From: Rufibacter latericius
GTDB lineage: Bacteria; Bacteroidota; Bacteroidia; Cytophagales; Hymenobacteraceae
Length of the DNA: 64,000 nucleotides
Direction of reading: 5' to 3'
Assembly: GCF_003721515.1 (NCBI RefSeq)
Contig: NZ_RJJD01000002.1
Coordinates: 1 to 64,000, forward strand
The notes below the pieces were generated by a model. The model was not told the DNA's origin and made no database searches. It saw nothing but the letters and a program-made list of their open reading frames with translations. Positions 44,439 to 52,854 of this stretch are shown here, in pieces. How positions within the stretch are numbered: the stretch's first letter is position 1; each line of letters starts with the position of its first letter. The position numbers and the translations under genes were made by a program.

Positions 44439-44572
44439 TTTATCAACTCTACTTCCTTCTTCCAGGGCGCCTGTTAATGAAGTACTGCTCTTCGCCCATG
44501 GTTCACCCTTCAACGCTGAAGAAGCTCAATTATGACAAGCAAGCTATTTTATTTAGGCTTTTAGTCAGGGGT

Positions 44573-45199
44573 TTACTTTTCAAAGAAGGAAACCGAGCCA
44601 GATTCTACATCATAAATACCGCCCAGCACCTTTATCTTTCCTTCCTCCTCTAACCGGGCAATGATGGGGCTTTCGGTTCTGATTTTTTCTAAGGCCAGGT
44701 GCACGTTAATCTCGGTGACTTTGGCCAGGAATGCCGGGTTGTTGCTGGTGCGGTCTTCAAGGGTATCGGTTTCCAAGGCAATGGCGGGCTTGATTTTCTC
44801 CAGCAATCCCGTCAGGAAACCCATCTCCACGTGGTCACAGGCCCCAATGATGGCTCCGCAGCGGGTGTGCCCCAGGACCAGGATAATTTTGGATCCTACT
44901 ACCTGAGTGCCGTACTCCATACTGCCCAGAATGTCTTCGTTCAAAACGTTTCCGGCAATCCGGATGCTGAAGATATCACCCAAACCTAAATCGAAGATGA
45001 GCTCCGCCGAAGTGCGGGAATCCATGCAACTCAGGATAGTGGCGAAGGGATATTGCCCCTCCTTGGTTTCGTTTACCTGCTGAAGAAGGTTGCGGTTGGC
45101 TTTAAGGTTGCTCATGAAACGGGCATTTCCGTCTTTGAGGATCTGGAAGGCCGTGTCAGGCGTCAATAGTTGTTGTGATTCTTTGGATTGCGTGTGCAT
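44573..45199 (-). CDS. Beta-class carbonic anhydrase
   Basis: This 208-residue protein has the zinc and catalytic motifs 'LSCMDSRTSAE' (Cys ligand, Asp-Arg dyad) and 'VLGHTRCGAIIGAC' (His and Cys ligands), plus 'IAGNVLNEDILGSMEYG'. It interconverts CO2 and bicarbonate in the cytoplasm. It starts with ATG, has no signal peptide and is monocistronic. The length is typical for the family. Confidence 0.93.
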   Translation of the reverse strand: MHTQSKESQQLLTPDTAFQILKDGNARFMSNLKANRNLLQQVNETKEGQYPFATILSCMDSRTSAELIFDLGLGDIFSIRIAGNVLNEDILGSMEYGTQVVGSKIILVLGHTRCGAIIGACDHVEMGFLTGLLEKIKPAIALETDTLEDRTSNNPAFLAKVTEINVHLALEKIRTESPIIARLEEEGKIKVLGGIYDVESGSVSFFEK

Positions 45200-45494
45200 G
45201 AAGGTGGGTTTAAAGCACGCCTTAAGCTAAAAGGTAAAGCCCAATGCTGCTGTGGGCAATTTCCCGGTGTTAAAAAAGGCTTTTAAATTAATGTTTAAAC
45301 GCGAAGTAAAGGAACTGGGCGCAATCTCCATAAAAGGCAAGCACAGTTCTTCGCTGGGTTGGTTTAAGAATTTAACTTAAAGCCTTTCGTCCATCCTTAT
45401 ACCCCGAGGGCGGGAGGTTTTAAGCTTAGTTTTCTGAAAACTTATGGAAAACGCAAAGATTGAAGAAGAGGGGCTTAAAAGAAAATAAAAAATC

Positions 45495-45880
45495 AATGAG
45501 CCTGTAAGCCGGGTTTTGTCCTCTGCCCGAAGGCAAATGGCTTATCATTTATCTAGGCCCGTCCTCACGGAGGGGCTCCATCAACCTACCCGCTGACATC
45601 GGACGAGCAGCCCTTAGCCTCCCCCGAAGGAGAGGCGCTGTCAGCCTATTTGGTCTTTCAACTCCTGAGGTTTACCCAGCCGGACTAGTCACCTAGCCGC
45701 TGGTGCGCTCTTACCGCACCTTTTCGCCCTTACCGGCAAGCCGGCGGTTATTTTCTGTGGCACTGGCTGTCACCTGGCCGTCACCCGCCAGGTGCCTTCC
45801 CGTTAGGAAGCAGGATGCTCTGCGTTGCCCGGACTTTCCTCCCCGCCCGAAGGCGCAGCGATAAGCCGGCTCACTGATTT
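45495..45880 (-). ncRNA. rnpB: RNase P RNA
   Basis: Read on the minus strand, the sequence contains the conserved GAGGAAAGTCCGGGC near the 5' end, CCACAGAAAATAACCGCC, GGGTAAGGGC-type and GTGCGGTAAGAGCGCACC helices, and the 3' region ACAAAACCCGGCTTA that pairs with the 5' part in the P4 core. The length of about 385 bases and the arrangement fit bacterial type A RNase P RNA, the catalytic component of tRNA 5' processing. The ends are approximate: the paired 5' GAGCCGGCT and 3' AGCC segments set the limits. The remaining spacer between 45200 and 46119 shows no gene. Confidence 0.93.
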
Positions 45881-46119
45881 CCTGCAAAGATAACGCTTTA
45901 TGCCCATAAATGGGGTAAAAAGCCAAAAGGATGCTTTTAGGTGCAGGAAGGTAGTGTTTCTTTAAATCCGGATATAGGAAAGAAAAGGTCAATTATTGGG
46001 AAGCCAACGTACGTAAAAGAAGGGGGGCAAAAGGAGAATTGCGGCTCCTTGGGTAAAAGGCCAACCAAACCAAAACAATGGCGTGGCAGAACGTAAAGAG
46101 GTAAAACAGGAGCGAACTT

Positions 46120-47973
46120 ATGGAAAAGCTTTCGGAAAAGAAGTTAAGGCAACTCATTGATGAAGTAGAAGGGCTGCTGCAGGATGCCGAAGCTCTGGAG
46201 AAGGAATATTCCCCGCAGGTAAGCAAAGTGCACCCGGCTTTTCAGGAAGGCGGCCGCAATTTGCTGCACTACCTGGCTTTCCGGAACCATGACAACCGGA
46301 AACTGCAGATGCAATTGTCCAGCCTGGGACTTTCCTCCTTAGGTCGGGCCGAAAGCCACGTAAAAGCCTCTTTGCTAGCCGTAAAAAATCAATTACAGCT
46401 GCTGAAAGCCCATCTAACCCAGACATCCCCCGAGTTGGCGCCATTTCCCTCCGTAAAAACGCACTTGAAAGAAAACATTTCAGGTTTGTTGGGAGAGGCC
46501 TCACCGCACCGAGAAGGGCGCATCATGATAACGTTCTCCGCTGACATTGCCGACGATTACGAGATGGTTCGGGATCTGCTGAAAGGGGGCATGAACTGCG
46601 CCCGCATCAACTGTGCCCATGATGATGCCGCCGTCTGGGAAAAAATGGTGCAGCAGATCAGGAAAGCCGAGAAGGAGGTGGGCCGACGGTGCATCATCCT
46701 ATTTGACCTGATGGGACCCAAACTTCGGACGGGAGTACTGAAACCGGGCCCCAAAGTAGTGCCTATCCATCCTAAAATTGATGAGATAGGAGAGATGGTA
46801 TCTCCCGCCAAAGTATGGCTGGCGCCAAAAGGAACTCCCGCCCCAGAACCCGTGGATGCCGCTTTGCCGGTTTCGGTCGAATGGCTGGTCCACGCCAAGC
46901 CGGGTGCATCCATCACTTTCAAAGATACCCGCCGCCGGAAACGTACCTTCACGGTGGTTCAGGTAAAAGACGGTGGAGCTCTGGTGCATCTGCGGCAATC
47001 GGCGTACCTGAGCACGGGTACGGAATTGAAGTGGCAGAACCCGGCAGGAGAAGTGTCTACCGAGACTTTGGGTGATTTGCCCCCCATGATCAGGCCGCTG
47101 AACCTGCAAACCGGGCAGGAACTCCTGCTGCACCGCAAAAACATTCCAGGGGAGCCCGCCCGTTTTGACCCTGAAGGTAAAGAGGTAGAACCCGCGCACA
47201 TTTCCTGCACTTTGCCGGAGGTTTTCCAGCGGGTGAAGAAAGGGGAGCCCATCTTGTTTGATGACGGAGAGATTGAAGGCGTCATTGAAGAGGTCACCCC
47301 AGATTACCTGCGCGTAAAGATCACCGCCGCCGATGAGAACGGCAGCAAGCTCCGCCCGGACAAAGGCATCAACCTCCCCGAAAGCGATCTCAAACTGCAC
47401 CAACTCACCGAGAAAGACCAGGAGGATTTGGCTTTCGTGGTGAAACACGCCGATGTCGTGAACTTGTCCTTTGTGAGTCATCCGGAGATGGTGGAAGAAC
47501 TGCAGCAGGTGCTGGAAGAGCATCAGGCCGGGCACATCGGCATCATGTTAAAGATAGAAACTAAGGCGGCTTTCCGTCATTTGCCATTGCTGCTGCTTAC
47601 CTTGATGCGCAAACATCCGGCCGGTATCATGATCGCACGGGGCGATTTGGCGGTAGAACTGGGTTGGAAACGGTTGGCGGAGGTGCAGGAAGAGATCCTT
47701 TGGATTGCGGAGGCGGCGCACCTGCCCGTGGTTTGGGCCACCCAGGTACTGGAAAAACTAACCAAAAAAGGCCGCCCATCACGAGCTGAGATCACCGATG
47801 CCGCCATGGCCCAACGCGCCGACTGCGTCATGCTGAACAAGGGCCCCTACATCCTGAAATCCTTAGAGGTACTGGATGATATCATGAAACGGATGCAAGA
47901 ACACCAGTATAAGAAAACGGCCCTGCTACGCATGCTGCAGGTTTCTGAATTGGAAGGGCAACCCAAGGTATAA
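46120..47973 (+). CDS. Atypical pyruvate kinase-like protein
   Basis: This 617-residue protein has an extra helical N-terminal region (1-125) not found in ordinary pyruvate kinases. A split TIM barrel follows: 'IMITFSADIADDYEMVRDLL', 'FDLMGPKLRTG', 'IMIARGDLAVELGWKRLAEV' (canonical MVARGDLGVE), 'WATQVLEKLTKKGRPSRAEI'. It has an enlarged B domain (about 200-420). The usual 'SGETA' after 'VML' is replaced by 'NKGPY', and the C-terminal allosteric domain is missing. It may be a true pyruvate kinase of a divergent family or a related PEP-dependent enzyme; substrate residues are only partly conserved. Confidence 0.8.
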   Translation: MEKLSEKKLRQLIDEVEGLLQDAEALEKEYSPQVSKVHPAFQEGGRNLLHYLAFRNHDNRKLQMQLSSLGLSSLGRAESHVKASLLAVKNQLQLLKAHLTQTSPELAPFPSVKTHLKENISGLLGEASPHREGRIMITFSADIADDYEMVRDLLKGGMNCARINCAHDDAAVWEKMVQQIRKAEKEVGRRCIILFDLMGPKLRTGVLKPGPKVVPIHPKIDEIGEMVSPAKVWLAPKGTPAPEPVDAALPVSVEWLVHAKPGASITFKDTRRRKRTFTVVQVKDGGALVHLRQSAYLSTGTELKWQNPAGEVSTETLGDLPPMIRPLNLQTGQELLLHRKNIPGEPARFDPEGKEVEPAHISCTLPEVFQRVKKGEPILFDDGEIEGVIEEVTPDYLRVKITAADENGSKLRPDKGINLPESDLKLHQLTEKDQEDLAFVVKHADVVNLSFVSHPEMVEELQQVLEEHQAGHIGIMLKIETKAAFRHLPLLLLTLMRKHPAGIMIARGDLAVELGWKRLAEVQEEILWIAEAAHLPVVWATQVLEKLTKKGRPSRAEITDAAMAQRADCVMLNKGPYILKSLEVLDDIMKRMQEHQYKKTALLRMLQVSELEGQPKV

Positions 47974-48003
47974 AGGCAAATCCCAGAAGTACCACAAAGA
48001 AGA

Positions 48004-48051
48004 AGCGGTGTTTAGGGCCTGTTTTCTGATAAACAGTCCCTAAACACCGCT
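48004..48051. repeat. Intergenic palindrome between convergent genes
   Basis: The arms AGCGGTGTTTAGGG and CCCTAAACACCGCT are perfect over 14 bases, with the family interior CCTGTTTTCTGATAAACAGT pairing further. It lies between the 3' ends of the pyruvate kinase-like (+) and Smr (-) genes, an ideal place for a two-way terminator. Confidence 0.75.
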
Positions 48052-48071
48052 CTTTCTTTAATTAAGAAAAC

Positions 48072-49031
48072 TTACTTGAGCTGGATTCTGGTTGCGCCGT
48101 ACCCGAATTTCTCTTTGCGGGCGTCTTCGTAGAACTTAATGTGCGGATTTCGGCTCAATACTTTCTGGATTTCCTTTTTTAGGACGCCGTTTCCCGTGCC
48201 GTGGATAAAGATGATCTCGTGCATGTTGGCGGCAATGGCCCGGTCCAGGTTATCCTGAAAAATACTCAGTTGATGGCGCAGAATCTCCGAGTTGCTCATC
48301 TGCTTGGGATCCTGGTTGGGCAGCAGCTTTTCAATGTGCAGGTCTACCTCGTGGTTGGGCACGGCTACCTTGGTGTTCTCGGCGGTGGCTGCTGATTCGA
48401 TCAACTGCTCCTGAATCTGGTCTGGGTTCACCAGGGAGGGCTTGGAATCGAGTTGGAAAACGTACCCTTCTTTCTGCAACACGGGGGCGGTTTTCTTGCT
48501 TTTGTAAAAGGAAGAAGCCTTGAATTTGAGTTTGCGGGTGACAGGTTCCAGCAACGTGTTAGAGCCGGTTTTATGTTGCAGGTATTGCACCACCAGATCA
48601 GGCCACTTCTCGAAATCGTTGAGGTGCAGGTGCGCCACGGGTTTGGTTTTCTTGGGGGGCAGTTTATCGTTGTTTTGGGCACGATAGCCTTTCTCGGTTT
48701 CTTCACCATAGGTGAACAGCAGGTCAAACTCAGAGTTGTTCACGATGTGTACGGCCAGCAGCTCGGGAGTCTGGTGCACCAGAGCCACGTAAATACCGGC
48801 CACGGCCGTGGAAGGAACCACGGGTGCTTCTTTCTTTTTAACCGGTTCCGGCGCGGGGGCATTCCGGAACATCTGTTCTTCCTCGGGGGCAATGACAACC
48901 ACTTCACGCCGCATCACTGGAATGGTGAAATCATTGTCAATGGCTACTTCTACTAGGTTGTTGTCCAGGAAGCGGGTGATCACGCCCTGTTCCTTGCCGT
49001 GCATCAGGCGCACGCGGTCTCCTATATTCAT
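48072..49031 (-). CDS. DUF2027/Smr-domain protein
   Basis: This 319-residue protein has an N-terminal KOW/SH3-like segment ('IGDRVRLMHGKEQGVITRFL'), a central beta-rich DUF2027 region (about 75-225) and a C-terminal Smr domain (about 235-319) with 'EVDLHIEKL' and 'IIFIHGTGNGVLKKEI'. Smr domains act as nucleases or nucleic-acid-binding modules in mismatch repair, recombination and ribosome rescue. The exact role of the DUF2027 form is unknown. The final motif 'FGYGATRIQL' completes the fold. Confidence 0.87.
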   Translation of the reverse strand: MNIGDRVRLMHGKEQGVITRFLDNNLVEVAIDNDFTIPVMRREVVVIAPEEEQMFRNAPAPEPVKKKEAPVVPSTAVAGIYVALVHQTPELLAVHIVNNSEFDLLFTYGEETEKGYRAQNNDKLPPKKTKPVAHLHLNDFEKWPDLVVQYLQHKTGSNTLLEPVTRKLKFKASSFYKSKKTAPVLQKEGYVFQLDSKPSLVNPDQIQEQLIESAATAENTKVAVPNHEVDLHIEKLLPNQDPKQMSNSEILRHQLSIFQDNLDRAIAANMHEIIFIHGTGNGVLKKEIQKVLSRNPHIKFYEDARKEKFGYGATRIQLK

Positions 49032-49238
49032 TTCGGTTTACTTCAGGTTTTGTAAAAACGGGCCATAAATGAGCAGCCCTCCACAAAGATACGCAAAAGG
49101 AAAGGGAGGCGGGTAAGCCGTTCAAATTAGGGGCACTCGGCAGCTTTGTAGGTGCAGCCCTCTGACCAATTTCTTCAAAGTGCAAAGGCAACTGACAGGA
49201 AAAGGAAACGTTGGAAAACCTACATCAAAACTGATCTT

Positions 49239-49892
49239 ATGGAGTCCTCACCCTTGATCGTGCCCGCTCCCTGGAAATTGACCGGAGACGGTATGGTCTG
49301 GCTCTATTCCATTCCCAAGGCTTTCAACCTTCAATACGGATTTTTATCCGATTTTCAGAAAAACACCTATAAAACAGGAGTAGGAGCAGTGATGCTCATG
49401 AACTACCAGACTTCAGATGCGGGCCCTTATCAGGAGTTACTGTACATACCGGCCTTGTTCTCGGTACAAGGAAAACTGGCTTTTTCTATCTCCAAAATTT
49501 ACGTATCCACGGAAAGCAGTGCCCTGAGGGGGCGGCAGAACTGGGGCATTCCTAAAGAAGTGGCGGAGTTCAGTTTTCTGAATTTCAAAGAAGGCACCCG
49601 AACGGTGGAGGTTCGCCAGGGAAGTTCTCCGTTCTTTTCGGCGCAGGTGAAGCCCTGGGGGCCGAAGTTTCCTTTTACCACCCGATTATTCCCTCTGAAC
49701 CGGATTGTACAACAACAGGGAGGCCGGTTCCTGCTCACCCAACCAGAGGCGCATGGAAGGGCGCAACTTGCCTCCCTGGTTAAAATTTATAGTGAATCCT
49801 CCTTCTTCCCGCCTGTTCAAAAGGTAAAGCCTTTGGCCACCGTTAGATTAAGTGATTTTCTGATGACTTTTCCGGTACCGGAGGTTGTTTAG
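49239..49892 (+). CDS. Acetoacetate decarboxylase-family protein
   Basis: From the ATG at 49239 this is a 217-residue protein; an upstream GTG (49152) would add 29 residues that do not look conserved. The fold is that of acetoacetate decarboxylase ('ELLYIPALFSVQGKLAFSIS', 'RGRQNWGIPKEVAEFSF', 'GGRFLLTQPEAHGRAQLASL'). The 'GIPKEV' Lys stands where the Schiff-base Lys of acetoacetate decarboxylase is found, but the adjacent Lys that tunes it is Glu. The activity may thus differ from decarboxylation. It is monocistronic. Confidence 0.72.
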   Translation: MESSPLIVPAPWKLTGDGMVWLYSIPKAFNLQYGFLSDFQKNTYKTGVGAVMLMNYQTSDAGPYQELLYIPALFSVQGKLAFSISKIYVSTESSALRGRQNWGIPKEVAEFSFLNFKEGTRTVEVRQGSSPFFSAQVKPWGPKFPFTTRLFPLNRIVQQQGGRFLLTQPEAHGRAQLASLVKIYSESSFFPPVQKVKPLATVRLSDFLMTFPVPEVV

Positions 49893-49956
49893 GAAGATAT
49901 CGCAAGTTTGAACTTGCGGTAAGAATGGGGTAGGTATAGTTTGCTGGTAAGTAATT

Positions 49957-50001
49957 GGTGTTTTAAAGACTGTTTGCCAAAGACTATTTGCAAGAAACAC
50001 C
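49957..50001. repeat. Intergenic palindrome, imperfect copy
   Basis: GGTGTTT and AAACACC are the outer arms; the interior (AAGACTGTTTGCC, AAAGACTATTTG) follows the family layout loosely. It lies between the convergent 3' ends of the decarboxylase-like and DUF2279 genes. Confidence 0.55.
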
Positions 50002-50943
50002 TTAAAAGTAGAGCGCATGCGCTTTCCAGCCTTTCCTTCTGTTGTACTCCAAGGCCGGTGCGGGAAATTTGAAAATTGACAGCACATAAAACGTACTCTT
50101 CAGAAACTTGCTGTGGGTAGGAATGGCTTGCCAGTTCAGGTCCACGCTGAGGTAATACTGCCGGTACGCTTTCAGCCCGATGGCTCTGTTGGCGTCTGCA
50201 TCATTATAGACCATTTCCTCAGCCCCAAACCCCACCGCGGGGTTGAGCCACTTTGGGAATTTGCTTTGACTGGGAAGGAACTTTGCTAGGTCTACGCTGA
50301 ACCAGTACGTGTGTCCGTTGTAATCTTTCAGGAACTCCTCGGAGAAACCTTTTCCTAAAACATTGGGGCGCATTGAAGCATAACTAGTACGGTGGAAGGA
50401 ATATTTAGGTATGATCCGATTCTCGCCCCAGGCAAGTTGTTGCGTAATGACCGCCAGAGAACCGGCGGCATTAGCCGCGATGTCAGACAGAGAAGCGCCG
50501 TAGTCTGGGGAGCGGCCGTCAAAGTATTCAATGGGGGTTTGCAGAACGAAGCCCAAGGCTCCACCGTACCAGATTGCTTTTTTCTCGGGCACGCCGGCCT
50601 TCCGAAGCAGGTCCACCCCCAGCCGGCTTTCGTGGAAAGCACCCCATAAATGGCCCGCTTTGTCTATCTGCTTCCACTCCCGTGAATCATCAAACCAATG
50701 GAAACGTGTCTGTTCTTTTTCCTGGTACCAGGCTTGGTTAAGCAGTGCCAAACCCCCAACGTAGACCGTGGCAACCCCAGCGGCAAGCAAAGGAAGTCGG
50801 CGGCTGAAGGGGTTGAGGGTGTCAGGGGCGGCTTGGGTTTCCTGGGGGTTGGTAGCTTGAGCCTGGGTTTCCAAAGAAGAAAAACCTAGGGTACAAACCA
50901 GCAGGAGAGGGAAAGCAAGTTGATTCAAAGTTCTGCGCAACAC
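50002..50943 (-). CDS. DUF2279 (YfiM-like) exported protein
   Basis: This 313-residue protein starts at GTG 50943 or the following TTG; no ATG is suitable. It has a signal peptide ('LAFPLLLVCTLGFSSLETQA'), a hydrophobic segment ('LLAAGVATVYVGGLALLNQA', about 50-70) and the DUF2279 pattern ('QIDKAGHLWGAFHESRLGVD', 'YGGALGFVLQTPIEYFDGRS', 'DYGASLSDIAANAAGSLAVI'). It is predicted to be periplasmic or membrane-associated. The function is unknown. Confidence 0.8.
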   Translation of the reverse strand: MLRRTLNQLAFPLLLVCTLGFSSLETQAQATNPQETQAAPDTLNPFSRRLPLLAAGVATVYVGGLALLNQAWYQEKEQTRFHWFDDSREWKQIDKAGHLWGAFHESRLGVDLLRKAGVPEKKAIWYGGALGFVLQTPIEYFDGRSPDYGASLSDIAANAAGSLAVITQQLAWGENRIIPKYSFHRTSYASMRPNVLGKGFSEEFLKDYNGHTYWFSVDLAKFLPSQSKFPKWLNPAVGFGAEEMVYNDADANRAIGLKAYRQYYLSVDLNWQAIPTHSKFLKSTFYVLSIFKFPAPALEYNRRKGWKAHALYF

Positions 50944-51013
50944 GGGTTAAAAGTACGGAAAGCAAGGGCATTTTACGTGTTTTAAGGAAAATGCATCTTT
51001 TTTGGGTTCTTTA

Positions 51014-51044
51014 TTTGGAAATCATCTTCAGGCTCCTACATTTG
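51014..51044 (+). promoter_or_regulatory. Bacteroidota-type promoter of the trp operon
   Basis: TTTG (51014-51017) and TACATTTG (51037-51044) are separated by 19 bases and match the known Bacteroidota -33 TTTG and -7 TAnnTTTG elements. Transcription would begin at about 51048-51051, essentially at the ATG of the first leader peptide, so the leader mRNA would be nearly leaderless. Confidence 0.75.
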
Positions 51045-51048
51045 CAAC

Positions 51049-51102
51049 ATGAACAAGACGCAATTCACGCATAACGCCTGGTGGCACACACGTCAAAACT
51101 GA
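51049..51102 (+). CDS. trp leader peptide 1
   Basis: This 17-residue open frame, MNKTQFTHNAWWHTRQN, has tandem Trp codons at 51079-51084. It starts within a few bases of the predicted transcription start and ends two bases before the antiterminator segment of attenuator 1. It is the sensing element for charged tRNA-Trp. It resembles what I recall of the Bacteroid-trp RNA motif reported upstream of trp genes in this phylum. Confidence 0.88.
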   Translation: MNKTQFTHNAWWHTRQN

Positions 51103-51103
51103 T

Positions 51104-51175
51104 GGGTGAACCGCTTGCTGTGCAGAAATGCAGTTAAATACAAGGCTCGGATTCACCCGGGCCTTTGGTGTTTTT
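51104..51175 (+). promoter_or_regulatory. trp attenuator 1 (antiterminator and terminator)
   Basis: Terminator: AAGGCTCGG (51142-51150) pairs with CCGGGCCTT (51157-51165), nine pairs with one G-U, followed by TGGTGTTTTT. Antiterminator: GGGTGAACCG (51104-51113) pairs with CGGATTCACCC (51148-51158), ten pairs with one bulged A. The two structures share 51148-51158 and exclude each other. A ribosome finishing leader 1 would cover the antiterminator's 5' strand; one stalled at the Trp codons would not. Confidence 0.85.
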
Positions 51176-51203
51176 AAACCGTTCAGAAGTAAATAAAGAG
51201 AAA

Positions 51204-51263
51204 ATGAAAAAGGTAAAGGAAAGCGGAATGATTTGTTGGTGGCACCAATCGGAAGATTCGTGA
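51204..51263 (+). CDS. trp leader peptide 2
   Basis: This 19-residue open frame, MKKVKESGMICWWHQSEDS, has tandem Trp codons at 51237-51242. It starts 38 bases after the stem of terminator 1, and its stop codon TGA (51261-51263) is the first triplet of the second antiterminator. Apart from the shared WWH it is unlike leader 1, so the two arose independently or diverged strongly outside the sensing codons. Confidence 0.86.
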   Translation: MKKVKESGMICWWHQSEDS

Positions 51264-51342
51264 ACAGCAGGCCATTGCCTACCCTAAACTTGCCCAAACT
51301 ATAAAAGGCTTGCTGTTCATCTCAAACGGCAAGCCTTTTTTT
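51261..51342 (+). promoter_or_regulatory. trp attenuator 2 (antiterminator and terminator)
   Basis: Terminator: AAAGGCTTGCTGTT (51304-51317) pairs with AACGGCAAGCCTTT (51325-51338), 14 pairs with one G-U, ending in seven T just before trpE. Antiterminator: TGAACAGCAGGCC (51261-51273) pairs with GGCTTGCTGTTCA (51307-51319), 13 pairs with one G-U. They compete for 51307-51317. The 5' strand begins at the stop codon of leader 2, so a terminating ribosome would block it. Confidence 0.88.
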
Positions 51343-51350
51343 ATACGTTT

Positions 51351-52763
51351 ATGAAGACTTATACCCTACAGACGCAATACCGCCAACTCCTCGCCGACAC
51401 CGTGACGCCGGTAGGCATCTACCTGCAACTGCGCGACAAATACCGTAACTGTCTGCTGCTGGAAAGCTCTGACTACCACGGCCACGAAAACAGCTTCACC
51501 TACATCTGCTGCGAACCCATCGCGGAGTTTAAGTTGAAAGACAACGTGCTACGCCGTTCATACCCAGATGGAACCCTAGACGAGCAAGTACTGGAGCAGA
51601 AACGGGATGCGGTGAAGTTACTGCAAGCGTACTGTGAAACTTTCAAGACCGGGGCTGGACCTTTCGGGTTTATTCAGAACGGATTGTTTGGGTACATGTC
51701 GTTTGAGGCGGTGCAGTATTACGAGCAGGTGGAGATGCGCCAGAAGGAGACGGCGCACGCTGAGTTACCCGAGATCCTGTACCAAGCTTTCCGGTTCGTC
51801 ATCGCCATTGACCATTTCAAAAACGAGCTCTACATTTTTGAGCACACTTTCGGAAAACAGCCCTCAAACGAAGGATTGGACGAACTGGAGACGCTCATCC
51901 GCAACAAGAACTTCCCGGTATTCCATTTCTCCACCGCCGGTGAAGAAGCCACGAACCAAACCGATGAGGAATTCCTGCGCGTCATTGAAGAAGGCAAGCG
52001 CCACTGTCACTTGGGTAATGTGTTTCAAATTGTACTTTCCAGGCGGTTCTCCCAAGCTTTCCAGGGCGATGAATTTAACGTGTACCGCGCATTGCGCTCC
52101 ATTAACCCGTCGCCGTACCTGTTTTACTTTGACTACGGCAACTTCAAGATCTTCGGGTCTTCGCCAGAGGCACAGCTGACCATTAAAAACGACACCGCCA
52201 CCATTTACCCCATTGCGGGTACGTTCAAGCGTACCGGCAACGATGCCGCCGATGCCGAACTTGCCCAGAAACTCTACGACGACCCCAAGGAGAACTCAGA
52301 GCATGTGATGCTGGTAGACTTGGCCCGCAACGACTTAAGCCGTCACGGCGACAACGTGCAGGTGGAGGTGTTTAAAGAGGTGCAGTATTACTCCCATGTA
52401 ATCCACCTGGTTTCTAAAGTGACCGCCAACCTGCCGCAGGCCCACGGCTCGGTGCAGATGGTAGCAGACACGTTTCCGGCCGGTACTTTGTCGGGGGCTC
52501 CCAAGCACCGGGCCCTCACTTTGATTGATGAACTAGAGCCCACCGGCCGGGGTTATTACGGAGGATGCATTGGGTACCTGGGTTTCGGGGGTGATTTCAA
52601 CCACGCCATCATGATCCGCTCATTCCTGAGTGTGCAGAACAAATTGTACTTCCAGGCCGGGGCCGGGGTGGTAGCCAAATCTGACACCAGAAGCGAACTT
52701 AACGAAGTACACCACAAACTTGCCGCCCTTCGCAAAGCCCTTGAGAAAGCAGCAACTATTTAA
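51351..52763 (+). CDS. trpE: Anthranilate synthase component I
   Basis: This 470-residue enzyme is the chorismate-binding subunit that makes anthranilate with TrpG-supplied ammonia. The catalytic segments are 'IVLSRRFSQAFQGDEFNVYR', 'YPIAGTFKRTG', 'VDLARNDLSRHG' and 'FPAGTLSGAPKHRALTLIDE'. It is the first structural gene of the trp operon and starts 8 bases after the U tract of attenuator 2. A palindrome (52774-52813) separates it from trpG. Confidence 0.95.
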   Translation: MKTYTLQTQYRQLLADTVTPVGIYLQLRDKYRNCLLLESSDYHGHENSFTYICCEPIAEFKLKDNVLRRSYPDGTLDEQVLEQKRDAVKLLQAYCETFKTGAGPFGFIQNGLFGYMSFEAVQYYEQVEMRQKETAHAELPEILYQAFRFVIAIDHFKNELYIFEHTFGKQPSNEGLDELETLIRNKNFPVFHFSTAGEEATNQTDEEFLRVIEEGKRHCHLGNVFQIVLSRRFSQAFQGDEFNVYRALRSINPSPYLFYFDYGNFKIFGSSPEAQLTIKNDTATIYPIAGTFKRTGNDAADAELAQKLYDDPKENSEHVMLVDLARNDLSRHGDNVQVEVFKEVQYYSHVIHLVSKVTANLPQAHGSVQMVADTFPAGTLSGAPKHRALTLIDELEPTGRGYYGGCIGYLGFGGDFNHAIMIRSFLSVQNKLYFQAGAGVVAKSDTRSELNEVHHKLAALRKALEKAATI

Positions 52764-52773
52764 AGAAGGAAAG

Positions 52774-52813
52774 GTGTTTCAGGCACGTTTTTAGAAAAGC
52801 AGCCCTGAAACAC
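52774..52813. repeat. Palindrome inside the trp operon (trpE-trpG)
   Basis: The arms GTGTTTCAGG and CCTGAAACAC are perfect over 10 bases with the family-type interior. Its place between two genes of one operon argues that family members do not always stop transcription. It could reduce downstream expression or protect mRNA ends. Confidence 0.7.
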
Positions 52814-52854
52814 TCACAAGAGAAGACCCAGACAAACGACAAACCCTTTTTACC

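Noticed and set aside
51181-51203. A separate promoter between the two trp attenuators
   Set aside because: No TTTG and TAnnTTTG pair with proper spacing is visible in the short gap, so one transcript through both modules is the simpler reading.
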